Notes under the pieces: generated by a model
Databases searched by the model: none
Told to the model about the DNA's origin: nothing
Seen by the model: the letters and a program-made list of their open reading frames with translations, nothing else
Made by a program: the position numbers and the translations under genes
Part shown: positions 33,624-46,036 of the stretch, piece by piece
Layout: each line of letters opens with the position of its first letter
Position numbering within the stretch: the stretch's first letter is position 1
DNA from: Kappaphycus alvarezii
Taxonomy: Eukaryota > Rhodophyta > Florideophyceae > Gigartinales > Solieriaceae
Direction: 5' to 3'
DNA length: 64,000 nt
Assembly (NCBI GenBank): GCA_002205965.3
Contig: NADL03000599.1
Coordinates: 2,914,001-2,978,000 of the forward strand

Positions 33624-34439
33624 CTCCCATTATACTTTAGGTAGCAGGGCAGGGAGAACCACTGAAGCAAAGAGTGCTGTAGTAGTTTGAAAATGTGCTT
33701 GCGCATTTATTTTGCATTTGCTCAACCGTATGTTACTATGCACTAATTGGCAGTGGAATACCACTTTTAAGTAAATTATCGATTTTAAACAAAATTTTAA
33801 TGCATTTAGTGCAATATTTGTGTGGGCAATCAAGAGAAACTGCTCTCATTATTGCGCAGAAAGTGGGTCTTTGCGTTTAAGATTTAATGTACTCAATGGG
33901 GTACACGTGTCGAATAGAATGTCTCTAGGAGACCTGCGGATTCTTGTTACTGTCAATTTCACTGTACTCATCGTAGTGCCCAATCAGACCCTGCATCTCG
34001 GAAGCATCGTGACGCAACTTTGCCGGGTTAAATATCTACTAGTGATGCAGGACGCCAACCGAACGGATGGGAACAGCAGAGAAGTTTTGCCACGTCGGAT
34101 TCCGTCGAATTGGTAGATCTGAACACGCGACAGCGTCGCCCCCCTCGTCCTATGAAGATTTTTATTCACTTGCTTTCTTTCTTACCCGGTTGATACCTAG
34201 CTCTGATTGTGCAGTCTTACGATAGCAGCCTAGAAGTGAGTAACATGATAATCCGGATTCGTTTCCCGCTGTCCAGTTCGCCGATCTCTTCCTCTTTTCT
34301 ACTGCCTTTTCCCGGTTTCATCCGTCGATATTTGTCTTTCTCGAATATTCCCATCTTGAAGTTTTCAAGATGTTACATTGCCGTACTAAGCATACCGCAC
34401 CTCTCATGAAACCAATTCAAGCACAATATTGATCAGATA
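33624..34439. other. Unassigned, possibly LTR or leader of the next element
   Basis: No gene recognised. The composition shift to AT-rich DNA starts here. A CATCTTGAA/TTCAAGATG hairpin lies near 34352-34372. The stretch might be the 5' LTR of the element at 34440-36780, but no matching 3' copy was found in the window. Confidence 0.35.
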
Positions 34440-36780
34440 TTGAGGATGATATCAACTTCGTCCTTAAGTGATGAAATTCCGGTGACAATATTAAGCGCTG
34501 CTAATTACACATTGGAGTATTTTGCTCTCCCAGAGCCGCCGTCTAGTACGTCTTACGACTCTAGTTTTGGGCTCCCACATGCTATTGGTGTTGCAGAATA
34601 CATGGCCAGCCTTCTTCCTGCACCCCAGCGTATATTCAGCGAAAATTACTTCATTATGTCTGTGTTTTCGATTAAGATCTTGTTCATGATTACCGAGCTC
34701 TATGCATTTGAGGATATTCCAAATGACTTTATGAAAGGTGTGAGGATTTCAGACACAGATAAGAAAGAGAAATGGATTCGCACAACATATGGCTTTGTAA
34801 TCTGGTTGGTTGCACCATTGGATTTACAACAGCAGTCATTTTAAAGTTCAAAGGGCAATGTAGCCAAGAAATTCGCGCACAAACTGGATTTGAGAGGATG
34901 GTCGACAATGGTAATGATCGTGATGTTCACCACTCGGCCGAAAGACCCTCAGCCCCAGACCATGGTACCGTCGGAACGGAGTTTTTACCTCCACACTCTT
35001 TTGGAATCCCTCCGCCTAGTGTTGTTGTTCCTTTTGTTGCGGACCTGTCCTGCGATCAGGCTGGTAATCGCAACACAAATCAAGAAATTCACGGTAGGGG
35101 TTCCTATACCAGCCACTATCCCACTGAATTTAATGACCATAATCGAGACCACGGGCAAGATTACCCCTGCAAGGCTAGTGGAGTGCAGCAAATGTTCAAA
35201 AATAATAAGTTTATTGAGAAATTATCGCAGGATATCAATGAAAAACTACAGATGTATAGCATCTGCGCTCGTCAGTATAATCTTTCCCCGTCTCCGAAGG
35301 CTGAATTCTTCGTCCCTATTCTGGATGGTGCAGTTTGAAGGTTCTTCCTGTAAAATTGCAGCAGTTCATTGAACTACTTCTACATGGTGCAGGTGATGAC
35401 TATGGAGTATTTGAGCGATCCTAGACAGATTCGGGTATAAGGATCTCTTGAGAAACTCCTCATGAAGTCTTTATGCGTGATAAGGATATCAGAGACGCGT
35501 CCGGTGGACTAAAAAAGCTTGTAGAACATGTTAATGAACTCACGCCGCAATTTCCATCACACTTTCGTACAGGCGCTCATAAGATCGACTTATTACGGAT
35601 GGCAATGAAAGAGTTTCAGGAGCGGTCTAGGATCATCATCCAGTGTATAAACTTACAGAAGTACTCCTTTATCATTTTTTTCACAACTCTCCGAGTCCAT
35701 ACAGAATTTACGCCAGCTGAGGCAGTTTACGGGTGATACTCGCGGCTTCGAGACTGGGATTGGGCGGAAGGACAGAATTGGCACACAAATGATGTGGTAT
35801 GGACCTAACAATCGACATAAAAGCTGGGAACATGGCGCATCGATAAATCGAAAGATATCAGACAAACAAGCGCATCGACGTCCTTCCAAGGCATTTGAGG
35901 ACGCCCGCAGGCAAAATGAGTGCGTTAAGTGCGGAAAACCATGGAATCCGAAGCACAGCAATTTGAAAGAGGATAAAGTCGATCACACACGCCGCCGCCT
36001 CGAAATAGATGAATCTTCAGTACATATTCTCGTCGACATTATTAAGGAACACGATGGGAGTGATGCTGATGCTAATGATGCGGGTGATGCTGAATTAGGT
36101 TCGGTTAATGAACACAGCAGTGAACTAGAAGAGTGAAGAGTTTAATAAAAATTTTGCGGAGAAAACCTTGGGAAACGTCGAAGCTTTTGATCAAGATGCA
36201 ATGGAAGTTCTTCCACCCCTCCGTTCAGAAGTTGTACGAGTTGATGAAGAGCTCGCGAATGGATGAAATAACACCCGAGACACTCAAGACACTGCAGGAA
36301 TTGTCTAAACGACACGACCCTTGCCAGAGAATCCACCATGCCCGATACGTTTTAGAGTTACTTTGGGTGCTGAAAACGTCAGATTTAATTAGTACATTAT
36401 TATGGGCATCATGTACATCGACAATGGACCATTCCCCCATATTGTTGATGATATAACAATATTTAGCACAGCAAGATTCCTACCGAACGTATCTACCCAA
36501 AAATTCTGGACCATTGCCATTGAGTTCTGGGCTTCTGTCTACACTGGACTTCCAAACAAGATCCTCACTGATCAGATATCCGAATTTTGAGACAAGTTAT
36601 TGCACTTCGCGCGTCTGTCCGACGTCAAAGTAGGACAGACCGAGGTAGAAGATCATTCAAGTCTAGGCCTCGGAGAGAGATATCACGAACCGCTATGGAC
36701 GACATTCCGCAAGATAATGGTATCGAAAGTCGGTAAGAGTCTTGCTCTGCCTTTGCGGTGAAGGATATAAACGACAACTT
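34440..36780 (+). mobile_element. Gag-integrase remnant of an LTR retrotransposon
   Basis: 35473-36130 reads as gag: FRTGAHKIDLLRMAM and YSFIIFFTTLR blocks, then a basic stretch with a zinc-knuckle-like CVKCGKPWNPKHSN (near 35926). 36150-36760 reads as integrase: IMYIDNGPFPHIVDDIT, STARFLPNVST, VYTGLPNKILTDQ, and after a TGA GLGERYHEPLW (36666-36698). The order and these blocks match Ty1/copia-like integrases of fungal and algal elements. 34440-35380 has open frames with no domain but lies where the rest of gag would be. RT and RNase H are absent, so the element is truncated near the copia insertion that follows. Confidence 0.65.
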
Positions 36781-36879
36781 AGGATAAGAAAGTCTCGTTC
36801 CATCAGCTTTATTTTTTGAGTTTACTTAAATATATGCAGAGGAAAAATTGGGGGTTTTAATGATTGAAAAAAGTTCAGC

Positions 36880-37140
36880 CTAAGTACAGAGTGAAAGAAC
36901 GAATCATCTCCTGAATTGATTTATTATCCTGGGTTGCATTTGATTAAAAATAATTCTGTACTGAATCATTGAGAGTCAATATGCATTGATCCCCTGAAGC
37001 TACAGTACCCTATTGCATTTGATTCCATAAAGTTCTTACTTTACCTACCGTATGTTTCGCGCAGTGTATAAAGGACAATTGAGTATCCTTTGTGGGATCT
37101 GAGAGAATAAGAACCTATCCCCTTCATTATTCCTTCATAG
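36880..37140 (+). repeat. 5' LTR of the copia element
   Basis: Shares AACGAATC, TATCCTGGGTTG, GAGAGTCAAT, TTTACCTACCGTATGT and CGCAGT-TATAAAGGA with 42733-42993 in the same order and spacing. TATAAA near 37066 could be the element's TATA box. Edges are approximate. Confidence 0.78.
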
Positions 37141-37925
37141 TAGCATCCCGTTAAGTTCTACAAGCAAATCTCTACCTCCACTAACAACCACATCCCCACA
37201 TTCTACTTTACAGTGGATAGAATTCAAACAAGAGACCAAAGACTAAAAAAACAGTTGACTGACTTTAAATAAGAGTCAATGGGACTTTAAACTTCCCTGT
37301 CCGGAACGAATATAAGGACAAGTTCCAAAGGGAACGTAAAATATTCGTGGGGTTAGCCCGGGGTCTTGAGTGCCGGGAAAAGGGGAACAAAGTCGAAATA
37401 TAAATAATAAGAGTAATCTGGAGACTACGGAATCCCAAGCAACGTAAGCAACTTGAAATAATTTTATCTGGTTGACGTGCTTCTCTCACCGGTCGAGCTT
37501 GCTCGGCGGATAATGCTGTTAATCGAAAGATATGGTGGAAAACGAACCGGCAGTGTGACAAGGTCTTCAACTGAGTAAAAGCTCAGAAGAACTAATCAAT
37601 TTCTTGCAAGATGCCAGACCGACATTAGAAGAGAAAAAGTCTTTGACATAGTAATCTTCCGAGAGAAGCTCTCGTAGAAATCATTTGCGCCCGTATCTCC
37701 TCTACCTGGAGAGAGGGATAGCAGTAGATGAAATTTGCATCACACCTGGAGTGTCTAACGAGGGGTCGAGAGTTGGAACTCGAAGCGATCTCTCACATTA
37801 TTGTCGGTGAGCTACGCTCCACCTGAGTTCACACGGGGAATGGTTATCCAATTCAAGAAAACGAGATCCAACAGGAGATTATCACCGGGGATCTGTATTC
37901 CGAAAACCCCTAGGTGGAGTTCGAA

Positions 37926-38030
37926 ATGAGAAGAAAAAGAGGAAAAGAAAAAAGAGAAGAGAAGAAGAGGAACAGGAAAAGGAAAAGGAAAAGAAAAAGA
38001 AAAAAAAAACAGAGAAGAAAAAAAATGGAT
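37926..38030 (+). repeat. Polypurine (A/G) tract, about 105 bp
   Basis: Almost pure A and G, with GAAGAG and GGAAAA-type short repeats and one or two C interruptions. It is inside the copia element upstream of gag. Confidence 0.85.
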
Positions 38031-38199
38031 TAGGAGACTTTTAGCAGTAAACAGCCGAAACAATGAATCATTACAAGGAAAGACTAGCAATTTCCATAGC
38101 TTAGCACCTGCTGTAAGGAAAAAACGCAGCTTTATTTTTTGTCTAAACATTTGGTAAATCATAATGAATTACCCTAAATACTTTAGAAAAACTTTTCGA

Positions 38200-39500
38200 A
38201 TCGAACCTCTCGAAAAGCCCTCCGACAACATCGCGTGGGAATTAAGAATAATCTGAGAGCAGAAGATCACGCGATGATCTTTACGCTCGGAGAAACATTA
38301 TCAAAATCAAGTTCAGCCAGAAATGGATGGGAAAAATGCCCCTCAAAAGCGGAAAGTGTCATCATTTTGGGCTTTCGAGCATCGACCATGCCCCAGGTCA
38401 GATTTATCATCGATGAACACTCAAAACCGCTTTGGATATTTGGAATAAGCTGAAGCGCTTCTTTACAGCTTCTAGATAGGAAGCCATTCGAAACATACAA
38501 AATTGTTTGGAAACGCTTGTGTTCGGCAGAGACAGAAATTGGCGCAGACATGTTTCCTAATTCAATGGCATCTGCGGAGAACCCGCAACATATGACGAAG
38601 AGCTACCAGAGCTGGAAAATAACTTAAAGATTATTATGTTTCTTTTCCCGTCTTTATCAGCCCTTTTTATGGTTTCTAAGATCACCAAAGCATCATTTGA
38701 GGATGTTGTGAAAGCCGCTCAAGCGGAACCGTCTCGAAGATTGAACCCGAATACCATGCACAACGTTCCTCGAAGGCAGGATTATATCCAGCCCAACGTG
38801 GATTAAAGTACTCAAGGACTCATTAGAAGACATGGAAAGGGTTCTACATAGGCTAGAGGGGGACAATTTAGTGGAATAGGTAACGTCTGACGCCTTACGG
38901 GAAAACCAGACCACTGGGAAAATGACATTACTGTGGAAAATCTGGCCATTTCGTAAACATAACCAAAATGCCTTGAGGATGAAAAAAATGGTTGCATTCG
39001 GAAACCCTGTTGTGAGTGCAGTGAAAAGTGCCACTTCCTGAAGGCTGAACGCGAATGGAACCGAAAACAGAACCATGACTATTGCGGATCTCCAATAATT
39101 CCGAATCGTCTAGTGATGCCTTTTGCAAACACTATTATGGTTCTATCCAACACGGAACAGGTTTTTAGTAACTGACAACAGCCTCAGTTCCAGCCAAAGT
39201 CAAGCATCGATTGAAAACATCGGTTCCGCACCAATATGGCAATGGTCAAATTCGGAAGTCAGGTGGCTAAATTGAGAGGACAAAAATTGAGACCGCGTTC
39301 TTGTACTCTGGTGAAAACATAATTCCTTCCATAATCGCTCCTCATTTACGTACTATAGCCCAATTCACAACGAGAATTTACAGGCAGCAGCTGGAACTTC
39401 ACATCTCATCGGTAAGGAACTTGTGTCGTTACCACTAAATGGCGGGTCATGTGTCGAAGCCTATCATGCAATACACTTCTAATTTCTAATTGAACACTCT
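38200..39500 (+). pseudogene. gag: Copia gag and protease remnants
   Basis: The gag block LPELENNLKIIMFLFPSL with SKITKASFEDVVKAAQAEPS (38600-38740) is the typical copia gag region between capsid and zinc knuckle. Around 39410-39480 LVSLPLNGGSCVEAYHAIHF resembles the copia protease C-terminal strand. The catalytic D-S/T-G is not readable. Frames change repeatedly. Confidence 0.55.
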
Positions 39501-39639
39501 GGCTGTTAACTTGCTGACGAACCACTTCAATCTGATATTCTTAAAATCTCTGTTCCAATGCCATGATTTCTTCTTCTTTAAATAAGGCTCTTCGGACAAT
39601 AAAGACATCTTCTGGGTTATCGAGTGCGTTGAAGGACTC

Positions 39640-40330
39640 TACCAATAAGAGTTAGGCAAAAATTTAATGCAAATACACCGCACTGTAAAGGAATTAGCTG
39701 AAAGTGAGTTCATTAAAATGGCGCTGTAAGAAAGGAAAAATTGCGGCAGACCGCTACGTGAAGTTATCTCACCAAACATCCGATGTACCATCATTAGATA
39801 TTTCACAGCCTGACAGCATCGAATGCCATCCACGTGTTAGGGGAAGACAAGATAAGCTCCCATCAAGCCAGCAGCAGGTAGGAAACTACAGCCACTAAAT
39901 GAGATCCACATGGATATCTGAGGCCCTCTCCCAACTCTCTCGGAGTAAATGAGCACGCTGCTCACTTTATCTAACTGTACAAAGTTAAATTCGAATTAGT
40001 AATAATCAAAAGAATATTTGAGCCCCTAATAATATTTTGCGACTATAAAAAAATGGAAGAGACTAACTTTTCGACCGCGAGCTACGTATTACGGAAAATA
40101 CGCTTTGATAGAGCTGGGAATCATATGAGCACAGGCATGATGGCCTTCCTTTATTCATATGGGATTGAAGTCAAGAAATATCCTCCACGGGCACCCGAAA
40201 GCAATGGTTCCGCTGAACGCCCCGTTCAAGTGGGCCGTAGTCTTGCTATACGACAGGAACCTCCCTAACGACCTATGGGACGAAGCTTTTAAACATGAAA
40301 ACTAGCTTAGAAACATACGTATGGCTACAA
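39640..40330 (+). pseudogene. pol: Copia integrase remnant
   Basis: Blocks in order: an EIHMDI.GPLPT segment near 39900 (first catalytic Asp region), a DRAGNHMSTGMMAFLYSYGIE segment (near 40110, second Asp region), PRAPESNGSAER (near 40185, catalytic Glu) and LPNDLWDEAF (40261-40290). These are hallmark copia integrase motifs, spread over at least three frames. Confidence 0.75.
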
Positions 40331-40959
40331 GTGTTAATGGGCATATTAAGACCCAGCTGTGGTATCCAAGGTGTGGGATCCGAACATAGAGATAAACTTT
40401 AAATCATTGCTGTCATTTGGGCAACCAGATTTCACCTTTATTTGACGTCCTCACTCGGAGCTAGCTAAAACACTGAAAAATCTTGCCGAATTCAGATACT
40501 CGCTCGGTATGGAGTCAGAAATCAGGCTCATAAGGGTATACGTCCCAGTGTAAAGGTCCGTCAGAGTCATCAGGAGAGACGATTTCACTACCATCTCGAA
40601 CTAAAAGCAGCCAAGAATTTCATTCCTACTCGACGGTCTGACAATAAAACATGGGGATGAGGTCGTCAACGGAGATCGCATGGAATCTGGTCAAAACTAA
40701 ATAATCCAATGTATGACTTCCGTACAACAAAAGACTTTTAAAGATGCTAAATCTGACAGAAGAGGTATAATGAACACGGTATATGAACTAATAACCTTGT
40801 GGAAGCCTTTAACATCCCGCAATGGGCAGAGGGTATAGAAAGGGAGTACAATGCTCCCAATAAGAGAAATGAATGAGAAATGAATGGTTTAACATACCCT
40901 GAAAACATGGGATTTTTAAATTACCATTCAAATGAACCTTCAAGGGTAAGACTCTGGAC

Positions 40960-41420
40960 TTCACAGGGAACCAGCGTATGGCGAATAGAACGCTGTAATA
41001 TAAGAGGGCATCCTCGGCAGACGTATGCGGACTTAGATCGGGAAAAATTATGCGCCCGTCGCATTCCATGAGACTATGCATCTCCTTGCATCTGTAGCTT
41101 TTGGTAATAAAAACCTGGAAGGAGGTGATATTTCCAACGCGTATCTACACAGAACACTTGATGTACCAATATATATGGAACAGTAACAAATTATTCCGGT
41201 CAACTGGCTGTACACGGGCACATATGCAAATTAGAGAAGTATATCTGTGGCGACACAAAAGCCGGTCATATGTAAGGTTCATTTATCCACGAGAAACTCA
41301 TCAATTGGGGAATGAAAACTTCCAACTACGACAAACGACTATAATTTCTACGTGTCAACGAAGATTTCATTTATCTAGCAGTTGTAGTGGATGATATGGC
41401 CTCCTCTTTGAATTAAAAAA
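40960..41420 (+). pseudogene. pol: Copia reverse transcriptase remnant
   Basis: GGDISNAYLHRTLDVPIYME (41119-41178) is the copia RT A-motif region (D..NA.L...), preceded by a RQTYADLDREKL-like stretch near 41020. The B and C motifs (YVDD) are not clearly readable. Confidence 0.65.
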
Positions 41421-41789
41421 TTCTCCTACAGAACGTTTATGACTTTTTGTGTTCAACTTTTGACATAAAATTCTTTAGTAAGCTTAAGTTATTCATGTAA
41501 TGAACAGCTGCTTGCTGTTTAACAGGAATTCAGATCGAACGAAAGCGCTACGCTAATGTTCTCAAGAGAACGAAATGAGCCAATCAAATGCCGTTTTGAA
41601 ACCACTCCCCATGGACACCAAAAATTTAGTACCGACAGAACACGATGAATCGACGCTACCATGCTACGACCATCGTGTACATTTTAGGATAATCGGTGTT
41701 TTACTATAATTGAACGTTTCTGCTCGAAGAGACGCATGATTTTCCCTGTCCATCTTGGCCCGTCAGGTGGATGTCCCGACGAAACGCTA

Positions 41790-42350
41790 CATGTAGCAAG
41801 TGAAGAGACTTCTTCGATACCTCAAAGGTACTAGCCATTTTGGACTGCACTTTAAAAACGAATTAAGAATTAGGGCAGACTCAATAGGTGCTTCCGTTGA
41901 TAACAACCGTGGCAGAGGCATAAAAACAGGTTATTCATTGTCGACATCGAAGAGTCACCAATATATTAGAAATCAAAGCGACAGTCAGTTATCGCCAAAT
42001 CATCTGTAGAATCCAAATACGTCGCTCCCGCAGCTTGGAAAAAGAGCTCTTCTGGATGAGGAAACGCTTTTTGGAAATTGTTCCATCAGCAAAATTGGTC
42101 TTAGGGTCGCTTTTTTTGTTCAATCGTTATCAAAACAGACATTACAGTGACCACTAACATCGCCAATGCCGATCATGTGAGGCCCAAGAAAAAGCACATC
42201 CACCTTAGGTTATATATGTTGAAAGAAATTATTTGTGACGGAGAAATCAAGTTGGAGGACTACCTTTCAAATGGTGCAAAGCGGATCTGCTAGCGAAATC
42301 AATCAAGAGAGACCAATTAAGCAAGATGATTTGTTTGTAGTACTTAAATA
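41790..42350 (+). pseudogene. pol: Copia RNase H remnant
   Basis: MKRLLRYLKGTSHFGLHF (41800-41853) is the linker that opens the copia RNase H region, followed by an IRADSIGASVDN strand (first acidic region) and a SDSQLSPNHL segment where L-S-T-x-E-A-E is expected. The tail to 42350 carries a weakly readable C-terminal end. Confidence 0.7.
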
Positions 42351-42462
42351 AATATCTATGAAACCTCTTGGTATGTGTAATATGTTTAGTTGTACCTTTT
42401 GTGAATTGTAGAGGCAGAAAAAATCAAATGCAGCAGCAAACAAAAAATAGCAACCTCAACAG

Positions 42463-42560
42463 AACGAAAAAAAGTAACAGCAGCAGCAGAATGAAGAAAT
42501 AATAGCAGCAGCAGAATGATAAAAATAATAGCAGAAGCAGAATGAGAGAATAGCAGCAAG
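42463..42560 (+). repeat. Imperfect CAG-rich tandem repeat, period about 26
   Basis: Roughly four units of the form AATAGCAGCAGCAGAATGA with an A-rich spacer, between the copia RNase H and the 3' LTR. Confidence 0.75.
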
Positions 42561-42732
42561 CATAAGTAAAACGGAAGGGAAATCACAGCCCCAAACGCAC
42601 CATTTCATTTTGAAAAGTTTTTTGAAAATGAGATATGAAAGCACCCATGAATTGAGAGACAGTAGAAGGAGCTGAGAACCGCAACCGTGGTGGAAGATTC
42701 GTCCTTATAGGGGGGAGTTTCACAATATTATT

Positions 42733-42993
42733 GTTACAGTACAAAGCGAAGGAACGAATCTTCTGCTGAGTTGCATTACTATCCTGGGTTGGATCTGATT
42801 ATCAAAATACTGTACTTAATCAGTGAGAGTCAATGTGGATTGCTCTCCAGATGCTACATTATCCTATTTCATTTAGTTCCATAAATTTTTAACTTTACCT
42901 ACCGTATGTCTCACGCAGTTTATAAAGGATGCTTGAGCCACCTTCGAGGGACCCGGGAGAAAAACGAATACCTCCATTCAAAATTTCTTCATC
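42733..42993 (+). repeat. 3' LTR of the copia element
   Basis: Diverged direct repeat of 36880-37140 with the TATAAAGGA motif near 42920. Edges are approximate, and no target duplication could be fixed. Confidence 0.78.
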
Positions 42994-44249
42994 AGAGATC
43001 AGGTCAAGGGCGCTTTATAGACTATAGATGGGCACTAAATTCAGACTAAATAAGCAATTAGAGTACAACACTGTACCTATTAATGTACTTAGTTCACAAT
43101 AAACATTCATATGACATGTACTAATTGAACCCTGACACTCGTGCTTTATGCAATCCTTGAGAGCAAGTAATCACTCAATACATAGAAACACACTCATTCC
43201 ACCCTTTCTCAATACTTCAACCTTTACGAATTGTCTCTTTTACTATTTGCTTAAAATTTCTTGGCGGCCGGGCCATGGTGGGCTCGGACACCGAGGCATC
43301 AAGGACCAGTGGGTCTTACGTATCGCCCATCCTCGCCTCGGGGCCCTCGTCGTGTCGACTTTTTCCGCTTTGGGTTGATTTTAACCCCTCACACTCGCCG
43401 CACATTGGGTCGATCTGGGAAAGGCGTGTATGGAGTGTTTGCCTTCTAGATCATGCTCAACAATAGTGCCCTGCCACACTCTCCCAGTGCTGTTTTTTTC
43501 ACAGCAAGCGAGGAGTCCCAGGTGGTGTTACCATGATGGTATTACTCAGGATCACTCATTTCGAGAATTTGTCGCTGTCATCATCGCTTTCTATAAGCAT
43601 ATTGCTTACGTCTTAAGTTTCTAAATCCATTTTCTTCTCGATTTACCAAAAATTCTTCGTGGAACTTTCTTTGCCATCTTTCCTGGAGCTGGAATCCGTT
43701 AACCCCTTGCAGCGATGTGTCTGTTTAGAAAGCTCAATTTAATTATCAAATAAAGGTCTCAGTCTTTCTCGCTAACAAATGTAAGCTTAAGAAAATTCAA
43801 AAAGAAATAAAAAAGTCTCAGCTTTCCTTATCTTCGCGAATGGTTGCGCGAAAGTTCTGCCCCTGACTAATTACCCTGCCACTCCCTACCTCCTCGCAGC
43901 CCTTATTGTTCCCATCCATTCTCAGAGCCAAAATATCGAGCTAAAGGCCGTCTAAACACCACTTGAACTGCAAACTAACCCCTTCATCCGTACTTCAAAT
44001 CCTTAATAAACGAAAAGCCCTTCTTGTCCCCTATCAGCCCCTTTTTATACTATCAGCGTCCTTCGTGCTCCAATAGCACCCATTTCAGCCTTCGAATCAC
44101 CTGAGACACCATTCCGCAGCTAACAGCGCGTCTTAGACAACCCTATCTACCCTCTTTTTGTCCTTGGATTTCTGGTGTTGCCGCTACGAGTGTATTAGTT
44201 CACCACCTCTCCCAACACTACCAACAAACCTATTGCGTCTTGCGTAGCC
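42994..44249. other. Unassigned DNA containing a GC-rich island
   Basis: No gene recognised. 43261-43470 is sharply GC-richer than its surroundings and is open in all three forward frames for about 60 codons. 43850-44250 is C-rich on +, as if the complement of a former minus-strand gene. Confidence 0.45.
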
Positions 44250-44591
44250 TCATTTCCCTGATGTATTTCTTTTTGCACCTTCTATGTTTTCGGCTTCAAT
44301 AGTTGCTTTCCCTCTCAAATCATGACCTGCCGACGTCTCCAAAGGCATCACTCTCCCCAGCTCTGCGACACTACTCGTTTCTTGGGGCGACTGTTTCGAT
44401 CCATAAACAAACTTGGCCAATTCGAAAAGGCCCAACTACCCCGAAATACCCCCTAAAGGTAACTGCCCTTCCTCTCATTTCATCTCTATTATAATTCCCC
44501 ACTAATTTAAAAAAAGGTAACTTCCCCGGTGGTCACCACCGCGTACTTTTGTACAGTGCTCCGTGACGAATTACAGTCACTCTACCTTCAT

Positions 44592-45425
44592 TCAATTGTA
44601 TTCCTTCACTTGCTCGGTGACATCGTAAGTATCGCATGACAACATAGCTACCGCCGCCAGCACCAGAAATCTCACAACCATCAACACATTATACGCCATA
44701 AAGTACCCGTCCAACTTCAAAGTACCCCCTACAGGTCGGCTCTCGCTCGAATCCAATCTCGATGCTCCTTTCGACCACATTTCCTGCTGTTCTAGCCTCT
44801 TCGGATACCCTAGTCTAGCCCAACGTGCTCAAATCGCACCTACCACTCCCTCCGCAGTTAGCGTCGTAAAAATAGCCTCCTCTGACCTTCTCGCGAATGA
44901 ACCTTCCATAAATCCACTGCTCCCCTCGGCATCCATGTTGATTAACATTTGGTTATTGTTCGGCTGCAATCCTGTATTCGACCGCTGCTGCAAAAATATG
45001 TCCCAAATTTACGCAAGGTTCGGCCCTTCAAACGCAATTGACGAATTGCCCCACGACATTTGCAAGTATCCACATGCCCAATCGACATACAAAATGTTGA
45101 AATGAACCATTGATACAGGTCTGATTTCTCTATCATCCTCGCGAGGTGTCCAGTACAGATCCAATCCCCGGGACAGGCCCAACTCCAACCTGAAGAATTG
45201 CAGTTCCTCTTTCTTGAACTTTACAAGGCATTCACTATTTAATGAGACCCCGCCGATTTCCAAAACCAGTCGATTTACTTTCAAAGCTCCCTCTTGAAAA
45301 AAAACCAGCATCCACCCCAAAAACGCATGCATGATGCACTGGTAGTACAAAAGGTCGGGCTCATTCATTGGGAACAACCAGTCCAAAATTTCCGCCCCGT
45401 CTTGGAGCGCATCATCCTTGCCCAA
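44592..45425 (-). pseudogene. Decayed membrane-type protein gene, two in-frame stops
   Basis: One minus-strand frame of 278 codons is broken only by TAA (45009-45011) and TGA (44829-44831), without frameshift. It starts LGKDDALQDGAEILDWLF, with a hydrophobic segment (YYQCIMHAFLGWMLVFF) and YWTPREDDREIRPVSMVHF. An NTGLQPNNNQML stretch and a terminal membrane-like segment (NVLMVVRFLVLAAVAML) follow before a TGA. The upstream ATG is unclear: the frame is open only to an earlier TAG near 45440. The same frame is readable again to 44250 (LFELAKFVYGSKQSPQETSS) after further stops. No family is recognised. Stop contexts fit C-to-T or G-to-A transitions. Confidence 0.45.
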
Positions 45426-46036
45426 ATAACAACTTACGTACTAGCATACGTATCATTTTCCAACGGAACTATGTGTATTGGCTCACAGTCTCTGTTTTTT
45501 TAGAACTGGCCGCGTAATTTCTTGCAAGAGCCTGGCTTAGCTGAAAAGGTGAAAACGTTTCACCGCTGGTAGCCTCCTTGGGTTTTTTGCGCCAATCACG
45601 TGCGGGAAGAGTTGCGATAGGTATCTGAAATCACACCTTACCTAGCGGGTCATGTTGGTTGCCGGGTGTCCGACAATAAGAGATACCCGGAGTTATGTGA
45701 GGGTACTTGACCCGTTACGGTTCTCTTACTGTGGTTAGTGATGAAATCACGTCCCACCTAGAGGGTTTGTCGGGGTCCGTATTCCTATTTTCGTTAAGTT
45801 TCTCGACCGACAAGTGTATCTCCCGTTTCTCCCCGAGCCTATGATTCCTTCCATTGCAGGGTATAATCCGAAGAAAGATCCCTCTACTTATATATGGCAT
45901 ACAACCGAACCAGGGCTTGCGGGAATTAACTTTCCGGGGTCCATTTAGAGACTTCAAACCTGAAAACTGAACCTTAAAATGGCTTTTTCATAATCCCTTC
46001 TTCCCTTTACTTCCCATCTCAGCGTTATATAACTTC
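45426..46036. other. Unassigned, possibly LTR side of the gypsy remnant
   Basis: No gene recognised. In minus orientation it follows the integrase C-terminus at 46037, where a 3' LTR would lie, but no repeat partner was found. Confidence 0.35.

Larger units (their letters stand above)
36880..42993 (+). mobile_element. Old Ty1/copia LTR retrotransposon
   Basis: Two diverged direct repeats of about 261 bp (36880-37140 and 42733-42993) flank regions in Ty1/copia order: gag, protease, integrase, then RT and RNase H. Integrase before RT is diagnostic for copia. A GGGGGGAG purine run just before the 3' LTR fits a polypurine tract. The LTRs differ at roughly one position in four or five by eye, far more than those of the element at 4780-10706, so this insertion is much older. 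Stops and frameshifts are dense throughout. Confidence 0.82.

Noticed and set aside
37745-37830. tRNA-like sequence on the minus strand (A-box- and B-box-like parts)
   Set aside because: No cloverleaf closes: the acceptor stem and anticodon arm do not pair, and it sits inside a degraded copia element.
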